Of a DNA stretch of 64,000 nt, positions 54,878 to 64,000 are shown piece by piece. Position 1 is the stretch's first letter, and the number at the start of each line of letters is the position of its first letter. The position numbers and the translations under genes were made by a program. The notes beneath the pieces are model-generated. The model searched no databases. It saw nothing but the letters and a program-made list of their open reading frames with translations, and was not told the origin of the DNA. The DNA is from Deltaproteobacteria bacterium (GTDB lineage: Bacteria > Myxococcota_A > UBA9042 > DTJE01): the NCBI GenBank assembly GCA_029547805.1, contig JAKPOP010000010.1, positions 62,001-126,000 of the forward strand, read 5' to 3'.

Positions 54878-55107
54878 CTCCTTCTCCCGGATCGACCCGT
54901 CCAATGCTACCTCATTGGGGACGCTCACCCATGGATCGCGATCATCCCCCCGAATCCACGAACGTTTCACCAGGTGCAGGAAGGCCACCACGACCGGGAG
55001 GCCGCAATCGACGCCCCGGGGAAGGGCACGCCGCGACCGGTGTGCGGCGCGGGGCGAGAAGCGAAGCCCCTCCCCTCGTCCAGGGGAGTCAGACGCAGCC
55101 GGGCGCC

Positions 55108-55136
55108 TTGCACAATGGAGCCCCCTTTGCTAGGGT
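55108..55136 (+). promoter_or_regulatory. Housekeeping promoter of tig
   Basis: TTGCAC (55108-55113) and TAGGGT (55131-55136) are 17 bases apart. Transcription would begin near 55143, giving a leader of about 47 bases. It likely serves tig, clpP and the lipoprotein gene. Confidence 0.65.
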
Positions 55137-55156
55137 AGGCCGCTCTTTGCCAGGGT
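55125..55156 (+). repeat. Direct repeat across the tig start region
   Basis: CTTTGCTAGGGT (55125-55136) and CTTTGCCAGGGT (55145-55156) differ at one base and start 20 bases apart, about two helix turns. The first includes the -10 box. A regulator bound here could block tig; this is inference. Confidence 0.6.
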
Positions 55157-55189
55157 GCAGGGAGCCTTTCCCAGAAAGGATGGCCAGGC

Positions 55190-56695
55190 ATGAAGATCGA
55201 GGTGCAGCAGCAGGGACAGCAGCGGGTCCGGATCGAGGGACGGTTCGAGGCCGACGAGGTGCGGAAGGAGCGGATGCGCCTGGGGCGGGAGTACGCGGGC
55301 CGGGTCTCGATCCCGGGTTTCCGTCCTGGCAAGGCCCCGGTGGACCTGGTGATCCGCCGCCTTGGAGAAGATTTCGACCAGGAGGTCCGGGATCACCTGG
55401 TCCAGTCGGCCCTGGACACGGCGATGAAGGACCACTCACTCCACCCCTCCACCTCCCTGGATCCGGACGTCGGGAAACCTGCTCCCGATGGGTCCTTCTC
55501 CTTCACGGTGGAGTTCGAGACCTTCCCCCACATCGAGGTGAAGGACTACCTCGGTGTCGAGGTCCCGGAGCCCGACCTGCCCCTCGTGGACGATGGCCTG
55601 GTCGAGGGAAGCCTCGACAATCTCCGGGAACGGCTTGCCCGCTTCGAGGGAAAGGAGGAGGCCGCCGAGGCTCACGAAGGCGACCTCGCCGTCTGCCAGG
55701 TCGCCCTCCTGGACCCGGAGACCGGCGCCCCCCTGATCGACCCCTTCGAGACCCGCATCCAGGTCGGCCTTGATGACGAGCCGGTGGCCGATGCCGCCCG
55801 ATCCCTGCTGGGCCAGAAGGCTGGCGATGCGGTCGAGGTCGAGGGGGCCGTCGGCCGGATCACCGCCCGACGCCTCCCGGAGGAACCCAAGCCCGCCGCC
55901 GAGCACGAACCTGCCGAGGCAACTCCCGAGTCCGAGGCAGCCCCCGAGGCGGAGCCGCCGAAGCCCCGCATCGTGAAGGCCCGCATCGAGGTCCGCCAAC
56001 TGCTGGAACGCCGGGTGCCCGCCGCCAACGACGACCTCGCCAGGCGCCTCGGCCATCCGGATCTGGCCTCCCTGAAGGCCGACCTCCGGAAACGCCTGGA
56101 AGAGGAGCGGCAGACGGCCCGGAAGGACCAGATCCTGGAGAGCGTGCTGCTGAAACTGGAAGAACAGCACCCCATCGACCTGGGGGAACAGACCCTCGAG
56201 AAGGCCATCGTCGACGAGAACCGTCGCATCTTGATGAAGGCCCTCGGTCCCTCGAACCTGCACCTCGCGGACCAGTTGTCGGGCATTGAACTCCCGCGGG
56301 AGAAGACCGAGCCGGCGGCCCGCCGGTCCCTCCACCGGGCCTGGATCATCGAGAACATCGCCCGCCAGGAACACATCGAGGTCACCTCCCAGGACATCGC
56401 CGAGGAGATCGGCCGGATGGCCGAGGAGACCCGGCAGTCGGCGGAGGAGATCTACCGCTACTACACCCAGAACCGCACCCGCCAGCAGGAACTGTTCACC
56501 CAGGTCCGGATCCGGAAGGTGCTGGACCTGCTGACCCGCTACGCCGTGGTCCAGGCCCCGGCCGCCCCGGCGCCAGTGACGTCGGGAGAAACGGCGGAAC
56601 CCGCCGCCACGGAACCGGCACCCGAGGCCACCGAGCGCTCCGGGAGCCCCGAGGCGATCCCGGAGGACAATGCCTCCGCGGAGGTCACCCCATGA
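55190..56695 (+). CDS. tig: Trigger factor
   Basis: A ribosome-bound chaperone that shields emerging chains. The ribosome signature is [14 protein letters not shown] (near 43). The prolyl isomerase domain (about 150-225) and the long C-terminal arms follow. Two additions are unusual: an acidic, Pro/Ala-rich insert at about 228-262 ([19 protein letters not shown]) and a Pro/Glu tail of about 45 residues, making 501 residues against the usual 430-450. Its stop overlaps clpP's start (ATGA). Confidence 0.95.
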   Translation: MKIEVQQQGQQRVRIEGRFEADEVRKERMRLGREYAGRVSIPGFRPGKAPVDLVIRRLGEDFDQEVRDHLVQSALDTAMKDHSLHPSTSLDPDVGKPAPDGSFSFTVEFETFPHIEVKDYLGVEVPEPDLPLVDDGLVEGSLDNLRERLARFEGKEEAAEAHEGDLAVCQVALLDPETGAPLIDPFETRIQVGLDDEPVADAARSLLGQKAGDAVEVEGAVGRITARRLPEEPKPAAEHEPAEATPESEAAPEAEPPKPRIVKARIEVRQLLERRVPAANDDLARRLGHPDLASLKADLRKRLEEERQTARKDQILESVLLKLEEQHPIDLGEQTLEKAIVDENRRILMKALGPSNLHLADQLSGIELPREKTEPAARRSLHRAWIIENIARQEHIEVTSQDIAEEIGRMAEETRQSAEEIYRYYTQNRTRQQELFTQVRIRKVLDLLTRYAVVQAPAAPAPVTSGETAEPAATEPAPEATERSGSPEAIPEDNASAEVTP

Positions 56696-57276
56696 GCCTC
56701 CTGATCCCCACCGTCATCGAGCAGACCCCCCATGGCGAGCGGGAGTGGACAGTCTTCTCCCGTCTGCTGAAGGAGCGGATCATCTTCCTGGGGACCCCCA
56801 TCGACGACCTGGTGGCCAGCACCGTCGTCGCCCAGTTGCTGTTCCTCGAGAGCGAGGCGGTGGACAAGGACGTCTTCCTTTACATCAACTCCCCGGGGGG
56901 CTATGCCCACTCGGGATTCGCCATCTACGACACGATGCAGTACGTCCGCTGCCCGGTCTCGACCCTCTGTCTGGGCCAGGCCTCGGGGTTCGCGGCACTG
57001 CTCTGCGCCGCCGGCACCCCCGGGAAGCGCTTCGCCCTGCCCCACGCCCGGTTCCTGCTGCACCAGCCCCTGGGATCCTTCAGCGGCCAGGCGGCGGACG
57101 TGGACATCCGGGCCCGGGAGATCCTCCACCTGAAGCAGCAGTTCAATGAACTGATGTCCCGACACACCGGCAAGGCCATCGAGCAGATCGCCCGGGACTC
57201 GGACCGGGACTTCTACCTGGGGGCCGAAAACGCCAGGGAATACGGCGTCATCGATGGCGTGATCGAACGCCATTGA
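56692..57276 (+). CDS. clpP: ATP-dependent Clp protease proteolytic subunit
   Basis: The 194-residue peptidase ring subunit. The catalytic Ser is in [11 protein letters not shown] (usually GQAASMGA), the His in [15 protein letters not shown], and the Asp in [36 protein letters not shown] is typical. The Ser loop and the presence of GF after Ser mark a divergent member. It is coupled to tig and stands two genes before clpX. Confidence 0.95.
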   Translation: MSLLIPTVIEQTPHGEREWTVFSRLLKERIIFLGTPIDDLVASTVVAQLLFLESEAVDKDVFLYINSPGGYAHSGFAIYDTMQYVRCPVSTLCLGQASGFAALLCAAGTPGKRFALPHARFLLHQPLGSFSGQAADVDIRAREILHLKQQFNELMSRHTGKAIEQIARDSDRDFYLGAENAREYGVIDGVIERH

Positions 57277-57287
57277 GGGAGGTTCCG

Positions 57288-57821
57288 ATGCACCGGCAGT
57301 GGCTGCTCCTGGCTGCGATCCCCATCGGTCTGGCCGCCTGTTCCGGGCGTCCCTCCCCTTCCGACGCGTTCCGGTCCTGGCTCGGACAGGTGGAGCAGTG
57401 TCACCTGGACGGGATGAAGGCGGCCCTGAGCCAGGAGAGCCTCCGGCAGGTGGAGGCCCTCAGCAACGCGCTGCGGGGCATGGTCCCGAAGGACCGCCAG
57501 GGGACCTTCCACATCCTCACCGAACTCTGCCGAGGGTACCAGAAGGGGTCGATGGAGGTCCTCGACGAGCACGTCGACGGGGACCAGGCGACCCTGCGCG
57601 TGAAGACTCGGGACAAGACCGTGGAGGCCCGACTGGTCCGGGAGGAGGGCGCCTGGAAACTGGACTTCGCCTCCCTCATGCGCCAGGCCGTCTCGGGGTC
57701 CTTCGGCCTGAGGCCCCCGGAGCAGACCCCCTCCAGGAACCCCGGGACCTCCGCGGAAGCGGCCCCATCCACCCGGGCCCCCGGGGGCGACGGATCAGGG
57801 ACCGAGGCCCCGGTTCGTTGA
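57288..57821 (+). CDS. Small lipoprotein, NTF2-like
   Basis: ATG 57288 follows GGGAGG. The signal ends LAAC (Cys 18). The short middle domain (residues 25-140; LRVKTRDKTVEARLVREEG and GAWKLDF) resembles DUF4878/NTF2-type lipoproteins, which fold around a ligand pocket. The tail is Pro/Gly-rich. Its place between clpP and clpX is unusual and may reflect shared transcription only. Confidence 0.75.
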   Translation: MHRQWLLLAAIPIGLAACSGRPSPSDAFRSWLGQVEQCHLDGMKAALSQESLRQVEALSNALRGMVPKDRQGTFHILTELCRGYQKGSMEVLDEHVDGDQATLRVKTRDKTVEARLVREEGAWKLDFASLMRQAVSGSFGLRPPEQTPSRNPGTSAEAAPSTRAPGGDGSGTEAPVR

Positions 57822-57823
57822 TT

Positions 57824-57853
57824 TTGACGCGGCCTCCCTCCAGGTCGTAGGAT
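57824..57853 (+). promoter_or_regulatory. Housekeeping promoter of clpX
   Basis: TTGACG (57824-57829) and TAGGAT (57848-57853) are 18 bases apart. The start would fall near 57860, about 22 bases before ATG 57882. It would let clpX be made independently of the tig-clpP unit. Confidence 0.65.
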
Positions 57854-57881
57854 CCTTTCTGCTGGTGCGTTGGAGTCCCCG

Positions 57882-59000
57882 ATGACCACCCTGACCCGGG
57901 AACTGCCCAAGAGGTTGGTCCCTGCGGAGATCAAGGCCGAACTGGACCGATACGTGATCGGGCAGCACCGGGCCAAGAAGGCCCTGGCCGTCGCCGCCTA
58001 CAATCACCTGAAACGCATCCGGGCACGGATGCTCGGGACCCCGATGACCGGGGTCCGCAAGTCCAACGTCCTGATGATCGGTCCGACCGGATGCGGCAAG
58101 ACCCACCTGGCCCGCACCCTGTCCCGGTTCCTGGACCTGCCCTTCGTGATCGCCGATGCCACCGAGTACACCGAGGCGGGCTACTACGGCAAGGACGTGG
58201 AGGTGATGATCGGCGAGCTGCTGCTCCAGGCGGACATGGACGTCTCCCGGGCGGAACAGGGCATCGTCTTCGTGGACGAGGTGGACAAGATCGCCCGGCG
58301 AAGCCAGTGGGCCGTGACCGGTGCCGGAAACCGGGACATCGGTGGGGAGGGGGTCCAGCAGGCGATGCTGAAACTGCTGGAGGGACGACAGGTCTTCGTG
58401 CCGACCAACGTGACCCAGCACTGGTCCAAGCACGACTTCGTCCCCGTGGACACCACCGACATCCTGTTCCTCTGCGCCGGGACCTTCAGCGACCTGCACC
58501 TCTACCAGCGGCGGCGGAACGCGCCGGGCTTCTCGGCGACAGACCGTGCCGCCGCGCCGGACCCGGCCCCGGCCATCACGGAGCGGGACCTGCTGCGCTA
58601 CGGCATGCTGGCCGAGTTCCTGGGACGCCTGCCGGTCCGGGTCCAGTTGGGGGCCCTCACGGAAGACGAACTGCTGGACGTGCTGGTGAAGCCGCCGGAC
58701 AGCGCGATCCGGGAGTACACGGACCTGCTCCGCCAGGACGGCGTGACGCTCCAGTGCGAGGAGTCCGGGCTCCGGGCCATCGTCCGACGGGCACTGGAAC
58801 ACGACACCGGCGCCCGGGGCATGCGGACGATCCTCGAGGACGTCCTCCAGGAGACCCTGTTCCGGGCACCGGAACTGGCCGGCAGGACCATCGTGCTGGA
58901 TGCGGACTTCGTGGAGGCCGCGTTGCAGGCATCGACGGGCGCCCCGGAGGAGGACCGTCCTCCCCCGGGAGACCCGGTCACTCGTACTCCGCGTCGATGA
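57882..59000 (+). CDS. clpX: ClpX-type unfoldase without zinc domain
   Basis: The AAA+ partner of ClpP, 372 residues. The start ATG 57882 follows GGAG. The P-loop is GPTGCGKTH, Walker [12 protein letters not shown], and sensor 2 [12 protein letters not shown]. The usual N-terminal zinc-binding domain of about 55 residues is absent, and no zinc domain is encoded upstream. The pore loop, normally GYVG, reads GYYG, and the ClpP-docking loop that is IGF in E. coli reads PGF. The core is otherwise clpX-like (EFLGRLPV), not HslU. It should work with ClpP but with changed substrate or adaptor use. The 3' end overlaps dnaK's on the other strand by 23 bases. Confidence 0.92.
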   Translation: MTTLTRELPKRLVPAEIKAELDRYVIGQHRAKKALAVAAYNHLKRIRARMLGTPMTGVRKSNVLMIGPTGCGKTHLARTLSRFLDLPFVIADATEYTEAGYYGKDVEVMIGELLLQADMDVSRAEQGIVFVDEVDKIARRSQWAVTGAGNRDIGGEGVQQAMLKLLEGRQVFVPTNVTQHWSKHDFVPVDTTDILFLCAGTFSDLHLYQRRRNAPGFSATDRAAAPDPAPAITERDLLRYGMLAEFLGRLPVRVQLGALTEDELLDVLVKPPDSAIREYTDLLRQDGVTLQCEESGLRAIVRRALEHDTGARGMRTILEDVLQETLFRAPELAGRTIVLDADFVEAALQASTGAPEEDRPPPGDPVTRTPRR

Positions 59001-60888
59001 CGTCCCCGTCCTTGGAGGCGGAGGAAGACGCCCCGCTGCCGTCCCCGCCGCCCGCGGCCGAATCGCTGCCCGAGCCGTTTCCCGGGGTCCCCGTCTGGCG
59101 ATAGACGGCCTCCCCGATGCGGTACATGGCCTGGGAAAGGCTGTCATTGCAGGCCCGGATGGCCGCCACGTCGTTCTTCTGGAGGGCCTCCTTCGCCTTC
59201 GCGATCTCGGCCTCCGCCGCGTTGAGGTCCGCCACCGGAATCCGTTCCCGGTGCTCCTTCAGCAGTTTCTCGGCCTGGTAGATCTGGGTGTCCAGGCGGT
59301 TGCGCTGCTCGATCTCCTCCCGGCGCCGCTTGTCCTCCGCCTCGTGGTTCCGGGCCTCCTCGACCATCCGCTGGACCTCGGCCTCGCTGAGCCCCGAGGA
59401 GGCGGTCACGGTGATCTTCTGCTCCTTGCCGGTGGCCTTGTCCTTCGCGTGGACGCTCAGGATGCCGTTCGCGTCGATGTCGAAGGTCACCTCGATCTGG
59501 GGCACCCCTCGCGGCGCGGGAGGAATCCCGTCGAGCACGAACCGTCCCAGCGTCCGGTTGTCGGCAGCCATCTCCCGCTCGCCCTGGAGCACGTGGATCT
59601 CCACCTGGGTCTGGCCGTCCGAGGCGGTGCTGAAGACCTCGGTCTTCTTGCAAGGGATCGTCGTGTTCCGCTCGATCAGGCGGGTGTTCACGCCACCGAG
59701 GGTCTCGATCCCCAGGGACAGAGGCGTCACGTCCAGCAGCAGCACGTCCTTCACCGTCCCGCTCAGCACGGCGCCCTGGATCGCGGCCCCCACCGCCACC
59801 ACCTCGTCGGGATTCACCGACTTGTTGGGCTCCTTCCCGAAGAACTTCCGGACCGTCTCCTGGACCAGGGGAATCCGGGTGGATCCGCCCACCAGGATCA
59901 CCTCGTCGATGTCCGACGGCTCCAGTTTCGCGTCCTTCAGGGCCTGCCGGCAGGGCCCGATGCTCCGCTCCACCAGGTCCGCCATCATCTGCTCCAGCCG
60001 GGCCCGGGTCAGCTTGATGTTGAGGTGCTTGGGCCCCGTCGCATCGGCGGTCAGGAAGGGCAGGTTCACCTCGGTCTCCAGCATCGCCGAGAGCTCGATC
60101 TTGGCCTTCTCGGCCGCGTCCTTGAGCCGCTGGAGGACCATCTTGTCGTTCGAGACGTCGATGCCCGCCTCCTTCTTGAACTCGGCGATCAGCCACTCGA
60201 TGATCCGCTGGTCGATGTTGTCGCCACCGAGGTGGGTGTCGCCGTTGGTGGACTTCACCTCCACGACGTTGTCCCCGACCTCGAGAATCGAGATGTCGAA
60301 GGTGCCGCCACCAAAGTCATAGACCGCGATGGTCTGGTCCTTCTTCTTGTCCATGCCATAGGCCAGCGCGGCGGCGGTCGGCTCGTTGATGATCCGCATC
60401 ACCTCGAGCCCTGCGATCCTCCCCGCCTCCTTGGTCGCCTGGCGCTGGGCGTCATTGAAGTACGCCGGAACCGTGATCACGGCCTTCGAGACCGGCCCGC
60501 CCAGGTAGTCCTCGGCGGCCTTCTTCAGTTTCATCAGGATCCGGGCCGAGACCTCCGGCGGGGTCACCACCTTGCCCCGGACCTGCACCCCGACGTTGTC
60601 CTCCCCCTGGCGCACCACCTTGTAGGGGACCAGGCGCATCTCGTTCTCCACCTCGTGGAGGCGCCGTCCCATGAACCGCTTGATGGAGAAGATCGTGTTC
60701 TCGGGGTTCGTGATGGCCTGGCGCTTGGCGATCTGCCCCACGAGGACGTTGCCCTTGTCGTCGTAGGCCACCACCGAGGGAGTGGTCCGGCCGCCCTCCT
60801 CGTTCTGAAGCACCTTGACCTCGTTCCCTTCCATCACGGCGACCACGGAGTTCGTGGTGCCGAGGTCGATCCCGATGATGCGCTCCAT
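58978..60888 (-). CDS. dnaK: Chaperone DnaK (Hsp70)
   Basis: The 636-residue Hsp70 has the ATPase start [16 protein letters not shown], phosphate loops and the linker region before the substrate domain ([26 protein letters not shown]). It ends [10 protein letters not shown], near the usual C-terminus. I use ATG 60888, with AGGAAGAGG upstream; the frame extends to 60921 without conserved sequence. No dnaJ or grpE adjoins it. It converges with clpX with a 23-base overlap of coding ends. Confidence 0.97.
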   Translation of the reverse strand: MERIIGIDLGTTNSVVAVMEGNEVKVLQNEEGGRTTPSVVAYDDKGNVLVGQIAKRQAITNPENTIFSIKRFMGRRLHEVENEMRLVPYKVVRQGEDNVGVQVRGKVVTPPEVSARILMKLKKAAEDYLGGPVSKAVITVPAYFNDAQRQATKEAGRIAGLEVMRIINEPTAAALAYGMDKKKDQTIAVYDFGGGTFDISILEVGDNVVEVKSTNGDTHLGGDNIDQRIIEWLIAEFKKEAGIDVSNDKMVLQRLKDAAEKAKIELSAMLETEVNLPFLTADATGPKHLNIKLTRARLEQMMADLVERSIGPCRQALKDAKLEPSDIDEVILVGGSTRIPLVQETVRKFFGKEPNKSVNPDEVVAVGAAIQGAVLSGTVKDVLLLDVTPLSLGIETLGGVNTRLIERNTTIPCKKTEVFSTASDGQTQVEIHVLQGEREMAADNRTLGRFVLDGIPPAPRGVPQIEVTFDIDANGILSVHAKDKATGKEQKITVTASSGLSEAEVQRMVEEARNHEAEDKRRREEIEQRNRLDTQIYQAEKLLKEHRERIPVADLNAAEAEIAKAKEALQKNDVAAIRACNDSLSQAMYRIGEAVYRQTGTPGNGSGSDSAAGGGDGSGASSSASKDGDVIDAEYE

Positions 60889-60954
60889 CGCCTCTTCCTC
60901 CCTCTCTGAATCCCGGTTCATCCGCCGCCTCTCGGCGGCCGCTCAACCCGCCAG

Positions 60955-60982
60955 AACCTAATCACTCCCGGAGCGCCGTCAA
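60955..60982 (-). promoter_or_regulatory. Likely promoter of dnaK
   Basis: On the minus strand, TTGACG (60982-60977) and TAGGTT (60960-60955) lie 16 bases apart. The start would be near 60948, about 60 bases ahead of dnaK. No CIRCE repeat or clear heat-shock sigma boxes were found. Confidence 0.55.
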
Positions 60983-61154
60983 TGCCGGCACGGGGTAAGA
61001 TCGCCCCGCTTTCCGATCCCGCTGGACGTCACCCGATTCCGGCGCCCTCGTTCGGCTTCCCTGTCCTGATCCGGCGTCGTCACCAGGCGCGGGGCTCGTT
61101 GACAAGATCGCGGCCTTTTGCGACGCTTTGCCAGGCCTGCTGGCGGGGGAATCC

Positions 61155-62855
61155 ATGAGACGGCTGGCATCGATCCTGGTCCTGATGACGGGACTCTCCT
61201 GCGGCTCCGGGTCCGTCGCGACCGACGACGGGACCCCCCTTGCGGATGCGCCGTCGGACGCCACGGTGCCCCTGGACCCGTCGACCGATTCCGTCCCGCC
61301 GGAAGACCTGGTGGCCGATCCGGGGCAGCCGGAGGACCCCGGCGAGGCCGACGAGGCCCCGGCGGACCAGGGAACGCCCGGCGAGGTCGTGCGGGATACC
61401 ACGCCGCCGACGGTGGTCCGGAGCGATCCGGCCAACGACGCCACCGACGTCCCGATCCCCTTCCTGGTGAAGGTCACCTTCAGCGAACCGATCCGGTTCG
61501 AGCAGACCGTGGACGCGGACACCTTCCAGGTGAAGGACTTCCAGGGCAACCCGATCCAGGGGACCCGGACCTACGACCCGACCACCTGGACCGTGACCTT
61601 CACCCCGGCCCCCACCACGGTCTACTACCCCGCCTCTCCGTACCAGGTGGTGTTGTCGAGCATCATCCAGGACCTGGCCGGAAACCGCTTGAACCAGACC
61701 GAGATCCGGTTCAGCACCGCCGCGGGAGTCCTGGAGGACTACGAGGCCCTGGCGGCCCGGTACGCCCCTCTGATCTACCAGTCGGTGAACCCCCAGGCCC
61801 CGCAGTTCGACTACCCGACCTCCTTCGACTTCGATGGGGACTGGAAGGCCCAGAACAACGACCAGAACCTGCTCCGGGCCACCCGTCTTCCGGCGACCCT
61901 CTACTGGGACGTCGTCGAGACGCGGTCCCACCTGTTCCTGCGGTATGCCTGGTTCTATCCGCGGCACGTCGAGGGAACGTCCTCCTTCGGCAACGAGGTG
62001 GCCGGGTCCATCGTCGTCGTGGCCAAGCAGCCCTCCGAGGAGCCCATCGCCGTCGAGACCTACTTCGGCGCCGCCTCGAAGGAAGACGTCCGGTCCTTCG
62101 TCACTGTGGAGTCGGGCATCGTGAAGGACGGCGCCGCCGGGGAGAGCGGGGAGCCCGACGGGAACCTCAACGACAAGGATCGAAAGTACTTCGGCGTCAA
62201 CTGGGTCTTCCCGAAGGCCACCCTGTTCCCCGGAGGCCATTACCAGGCGTACCTCACGAAGGGGACCCACGAGTCCTGCGCCTGGGTCCAGACCAACAAG
62301 GAGAGCACGCTGGACTTCCGCTGCCAGTTGAACGAGGGCGTTCTGTCGGGCCTGTCGATCCTGCACTTCGCCTTCGTGGACGGCGTGGCGACGGAGATCC
62401 AGAAGGGGGCCCAGGGCTGGCCGGTGACCAACGATCCCGGCAATCCCATCGGATATGGCCTGAAGTCCGTGCTCCGGGATTGGTGGAGCCGCCGGGACCG
62501 TCTGGCGGACCTCTATGGCAGCCAGTTCACCTACGAGGCCCCTGCCGGGCGCCCCGGAGGGGGCATCGTGGCGCCGACGTCGTTCCAGAACACGACGGAC
62601 CCCCAGATGCCCGGCGGGCGGCCGCCCTGGGCCTGGTCCTGGAAGCCCACGGTGGCGGACCCGGACTTCTACTACAAGCAGATGCCCCAGGGGTCCCTGT
62701 TCTTCGACCCGGCCTGGTACTTCTCCGAGCGCCACCGAATCCCCATGACGGCGGGCAGCGAGGGCTTCTCCTCGACCTACTGCTTCCATCCCTACCTGCG
62801 CATCGATCGGCGGGGCGCCGATCCGGACTGCCCGGCCCGGCAGGCGGCCCCATGA
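61155..62855 (+). CDS. Lipoprotein with Ig-like domain and Vps62-like region
   Basis: ATG 61155 follows GGGGGA. The signal ends GLSC (Cys 16), followed by an acidic linker (DPGQPEDPGEADEAPADQG). Residues 90-205 match a bacterial Ig-like domain (Big_5): VVRSDPANDATDVPIPF and TYDPTTWTVTFTPAP. The C-terminal half (YAPLIYQSVNPQAPQFDYP, WYFSERHRIP) recalls Vps62-related secreted proteins, which I recall only weakly. Its TGA overlaps the next ATG. It is opposite dnaK. Confidence 0.75.
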   Translation: MRRLASILVLMTGLSCGSGSVATDDGTPLADAPSDATVPLDPSTDSVPPEDLVADPGQPEDPGEADEAPADQGTPGEVVRDTTPPTVVRSDPANDATDVPIPFLVKVTFSEPIRFEQTVDADTFQVKDFQGNPIQGTRTYDPTTWTVTFTPAPTTVYYPASPYQVVLSSIIQDLAGNRLNQTEIRFSTAAGVLEDYEALAARYAPLIYQSVNPQAPQFDYPTSFDFDGDWKAQNNDQNLLRATRLPATLYWDVVETRSHLFLRYAWFYPRHVEGTSSFGNEVAGSIVVVAKQPSEEPIAVETYFGAASKEDVRSFVTVESGIVKDGAAGESGEPDGNLNDKDRKYFGVNWVFPKATLFPGGHYQAYLTKGTHESCAWVQTNKESTLDFRCQLNEGVLSGLSILHFAFVDGVATEIQKGAQGWPVTNDPGNPIGYGLKSVLRDWWSRRDRLADLYGSQFTYEAPAGRPGGGIVAPTSFQNTTDPQMPGGRPPWAWSWKPTVADPDFYYKQMPQGSLFFDPAWYFSERHRIPMTAGSEGFSSTYCFHPYLRIDRRGADPDCPARQAAP

Positions 62856-63997
62856 CCCGTGCCCGGTGGCACCGGCCCCTCCGGTCCCGACGCCCTGGCC
62901 CTGGTCGCTGGTGCGGAATCCTGCTCGCGGCCATCCTGGGAGGGTGTGCCGCAGGGAAGCCCATGGAGACCTGGACCGGGGAGGGGGAACCGCCCCGCCT
63001 GTCCTTGTCCGACCAGCCCCTGTGGACCGGTCTGGGGTCCGGGGAGGCGGTGGTCGCGGAGGTGGGAGGACTGCCCATCCCGGCCTCGCGGTATCGCCGG
63101 GCCCTGCTGGAGGCCGGCCCCGAGGCCGATCCCAGGACGGTCCTCCAGACCCTGATCGACCGGGAGGCCCTCGCCCAGAAGGCGGCCCAGGGCACCCCGG
63201 AGGGGGTCCTGGGAGCCTCCCGGGAGACCTTCCGCCAGGCCCTGGTGATGCGCCTGCTCCAGGACCGCCTGGACGAGTCCCTCCCGCCGGACGCGATCCC
63301 CTTGGCCCAGTTGGAACAGTGGTTTCGGGTCCCGGCGGTCTGGACGCGCTTCCATCACCACCGGATCCTCCGCGTGCGGGACTACCAGTGGATCTGCTGT
63401 GCCGGGGACCCGGCGGGATGCTCCACGCCGGACGCCCAGGCCTGCTTCCAGGAGGGGGCCCAGGCGATGCCCCGCCTGCTGGAGCGGGTCCGGGTCGAAC
63501 CCATGGACCCCGAGGACATCCCCCTGATGACCGAACGATGGCGGTCCATTGCCCCACGGCTGACCTACCAGGCCTACGACTTCGCCTGGGACGAGGAGCG
63601 GCGACTCCAGAAGGGGTCGATCCTCTTCGACGACGCGGTGGTCGAGACGGTGGTGGCGACGCCCCCGGGACAGTTCGCCGCAAGGCCGGTCCGAAGCCGC
63701 TATGGCTGGCACGTCCTGTTCGTCGCCGCCAGCGAGCCCCCGGAACAGAAGGGCCTGGAGGACCCCGCGGTCCGGAGGGAGGTGGCCCGAACCTTCCGGG
63801 TGCGCTACCAGCAACAGCGCCTGATCGAACTGCTGATCTCCCTGATCCCGGTCCAGGGCTTCCGATCCCTCGAGCAGGCCTTCCCCTTGGGACCGCCCCC
63901 GGGAACGCGCCCCCGTTGGGCCGCCCGGGTGGACGGGATCACCCTTGCGGAGGCCATTGCCGTGACCGATCGGGAGAAGGAGGACCAGGGCTTCTGA
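62852..63997 (+). CDS. SurA/parvulin-like lipoprotein
   Basis: Overlaps the preceding lipoprotein gene (ATGA). The long basic start ends ILGGC (Cys 32). The next part (VVAEVGGLPIPASRYRRALL, LIDREALAQKAA) is the SurA-type N-terminal region, and the parvulin end is seen in GQFAARPVRSRYGWHVLFV. The isomerase middle is weak (a Cys-rich insert WICCAGDPAGCS near 178), so it may act as a chaperone only. It probably helps fold secreted or lipid-anchored proteins. The gene ends three bases from the window edge. Confidence 0.8.
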   Translation: MTRARWHRPLRSRRPGPGRWCGILLAAILGGCAAGKPMETWTGEGEPPRLSLSDQPLWTGLGSGEAVVAEVGGLPIPASRYRRALLEAGPEADPRTVLQTLIDREALAQKAAQGTPEGVLGASRETFRQALVMRLLQDRLDESLPPDAIPLAQLEQWFRVPAVWTRFHHHRILRVRDYQWICCAGDPAGCSTPDAQACFQEGAQAMPRLLERVRVEPMDPEDIPLMTERWRSIAPRLTYQAYDFAWDEERRLQKGSILFDDAVVETVVATPPGQFAARPVRSRYGWHVLFVAASEPPEQKGLEDPAVRREVARTFRVRYQQQRLIELLISLIPVQGFRSLEQAFPLGPPPGTRPRWAARVDGITLAEAIAVTDREKEDQGF

Positions 63998-64000
63998 CCG

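Larger units (their letters stand above)
54878..55189. other. Divergent region with the tig promoter
   Basis: This 312-base region separates the ceramidase-like gene from tig. It carries the promoter and repeats named separately and a Cys/Gly-poor, GC-rich stretch (54950-55100) with no supported gene. Confidence 0.5.

Noticed and set aside
61080-63683. Long minus-strand open frame of 867 codons
   Set aside because: It lies opposite two good lipoprotein genes and has Gly/Arg/Pro-rich shadow composition typical of high-GC antisense frames.

Overview
The window is very GC-rich with dense genes. It looks like a chromosome segment of a myxobacterium-like organism (Myxococcota, the former Deltaproteobacteria). 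This rests on recognition, not on a search. The signs are many lipoproteins with long Asp/Pro/Gly linkers behind the lipobox Cys, a MopE-like protein with seven CNxxDDDCNG motifs, an AgmC-like exported protein, an FHA-sigma54 activator and a DUF438-type hemerythrin/PAS protein. No rRNA, tRNA or CRISPR array was seen; the only RNA gene is a tmRNA.

Layout. 1-26000 is chromosomal core: an exported AgmC-like protein (cut by the window edge), a COG2509 FAD enzyme, trpS, uppP, a lipoprotein plus udk, a CCA-enzyme-like HD protein with a damaged nucleotidyltransferase site, a CPBP protease with a metallophosphoesterase, a hemerythrin/PAS protein opposite 6-phosphofructokinase, an FHA-sigma54 activator, a membrane protein, a methyltransferase, thrS, a membrane-anchored sulfatase-fold enzyme, an AttH/CrtC-like lipoprotein, a porin-like protein with a gene fragment behind it, and a GNAT/DUF2156 pair.

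26169-38114 is an accessory defence island read in one direction, with most genes overlapping or abutting: hsdR, hsdS, a class III nucleotidyl-cyclase-like gene, hsdM, a GIY-YIG/DUF4357 gene, a PD-(D/E)XK protein, a trypsin-like protease broken by a stop codon and a frameshift, a second PD-(D/E)XK protein, and two decayed small genes. The cyclase-like gene between the specificity and methylase genes is the best candidate here for an undescribed system. A broken lipoprotein gene (38400-39158) flanks the island on the right.

39457-64000 returns to core: a family 2 glycoside hydrolase lipoprotein, ssrA (tmRNA, tag ANRNGSTANDNLALAA) with a readable promoter, folP-cdaA-cdaR-glmM-pdxJ (folate, c-di-AMP and cell-wall precursor genes), a secreted lipase-like lipoprotein, the MopE-like Gly-rich giant, a ceramidase-like enzyme with a Cys-cluster partner, tig-clpP-lipoprotein-clpX (ClpX lacks its zinc domain), dnaK in the opposite direction, and two lipoproteins, the second a SurA/parvulin-like chaperone.

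Together, the right half collects protein quality control: trans-translation tags with LALAA ends are normally destroyed by ClpXP, and tig, clpP, clpX, dnaK and the parvulin-like protein lie within 9 kb.
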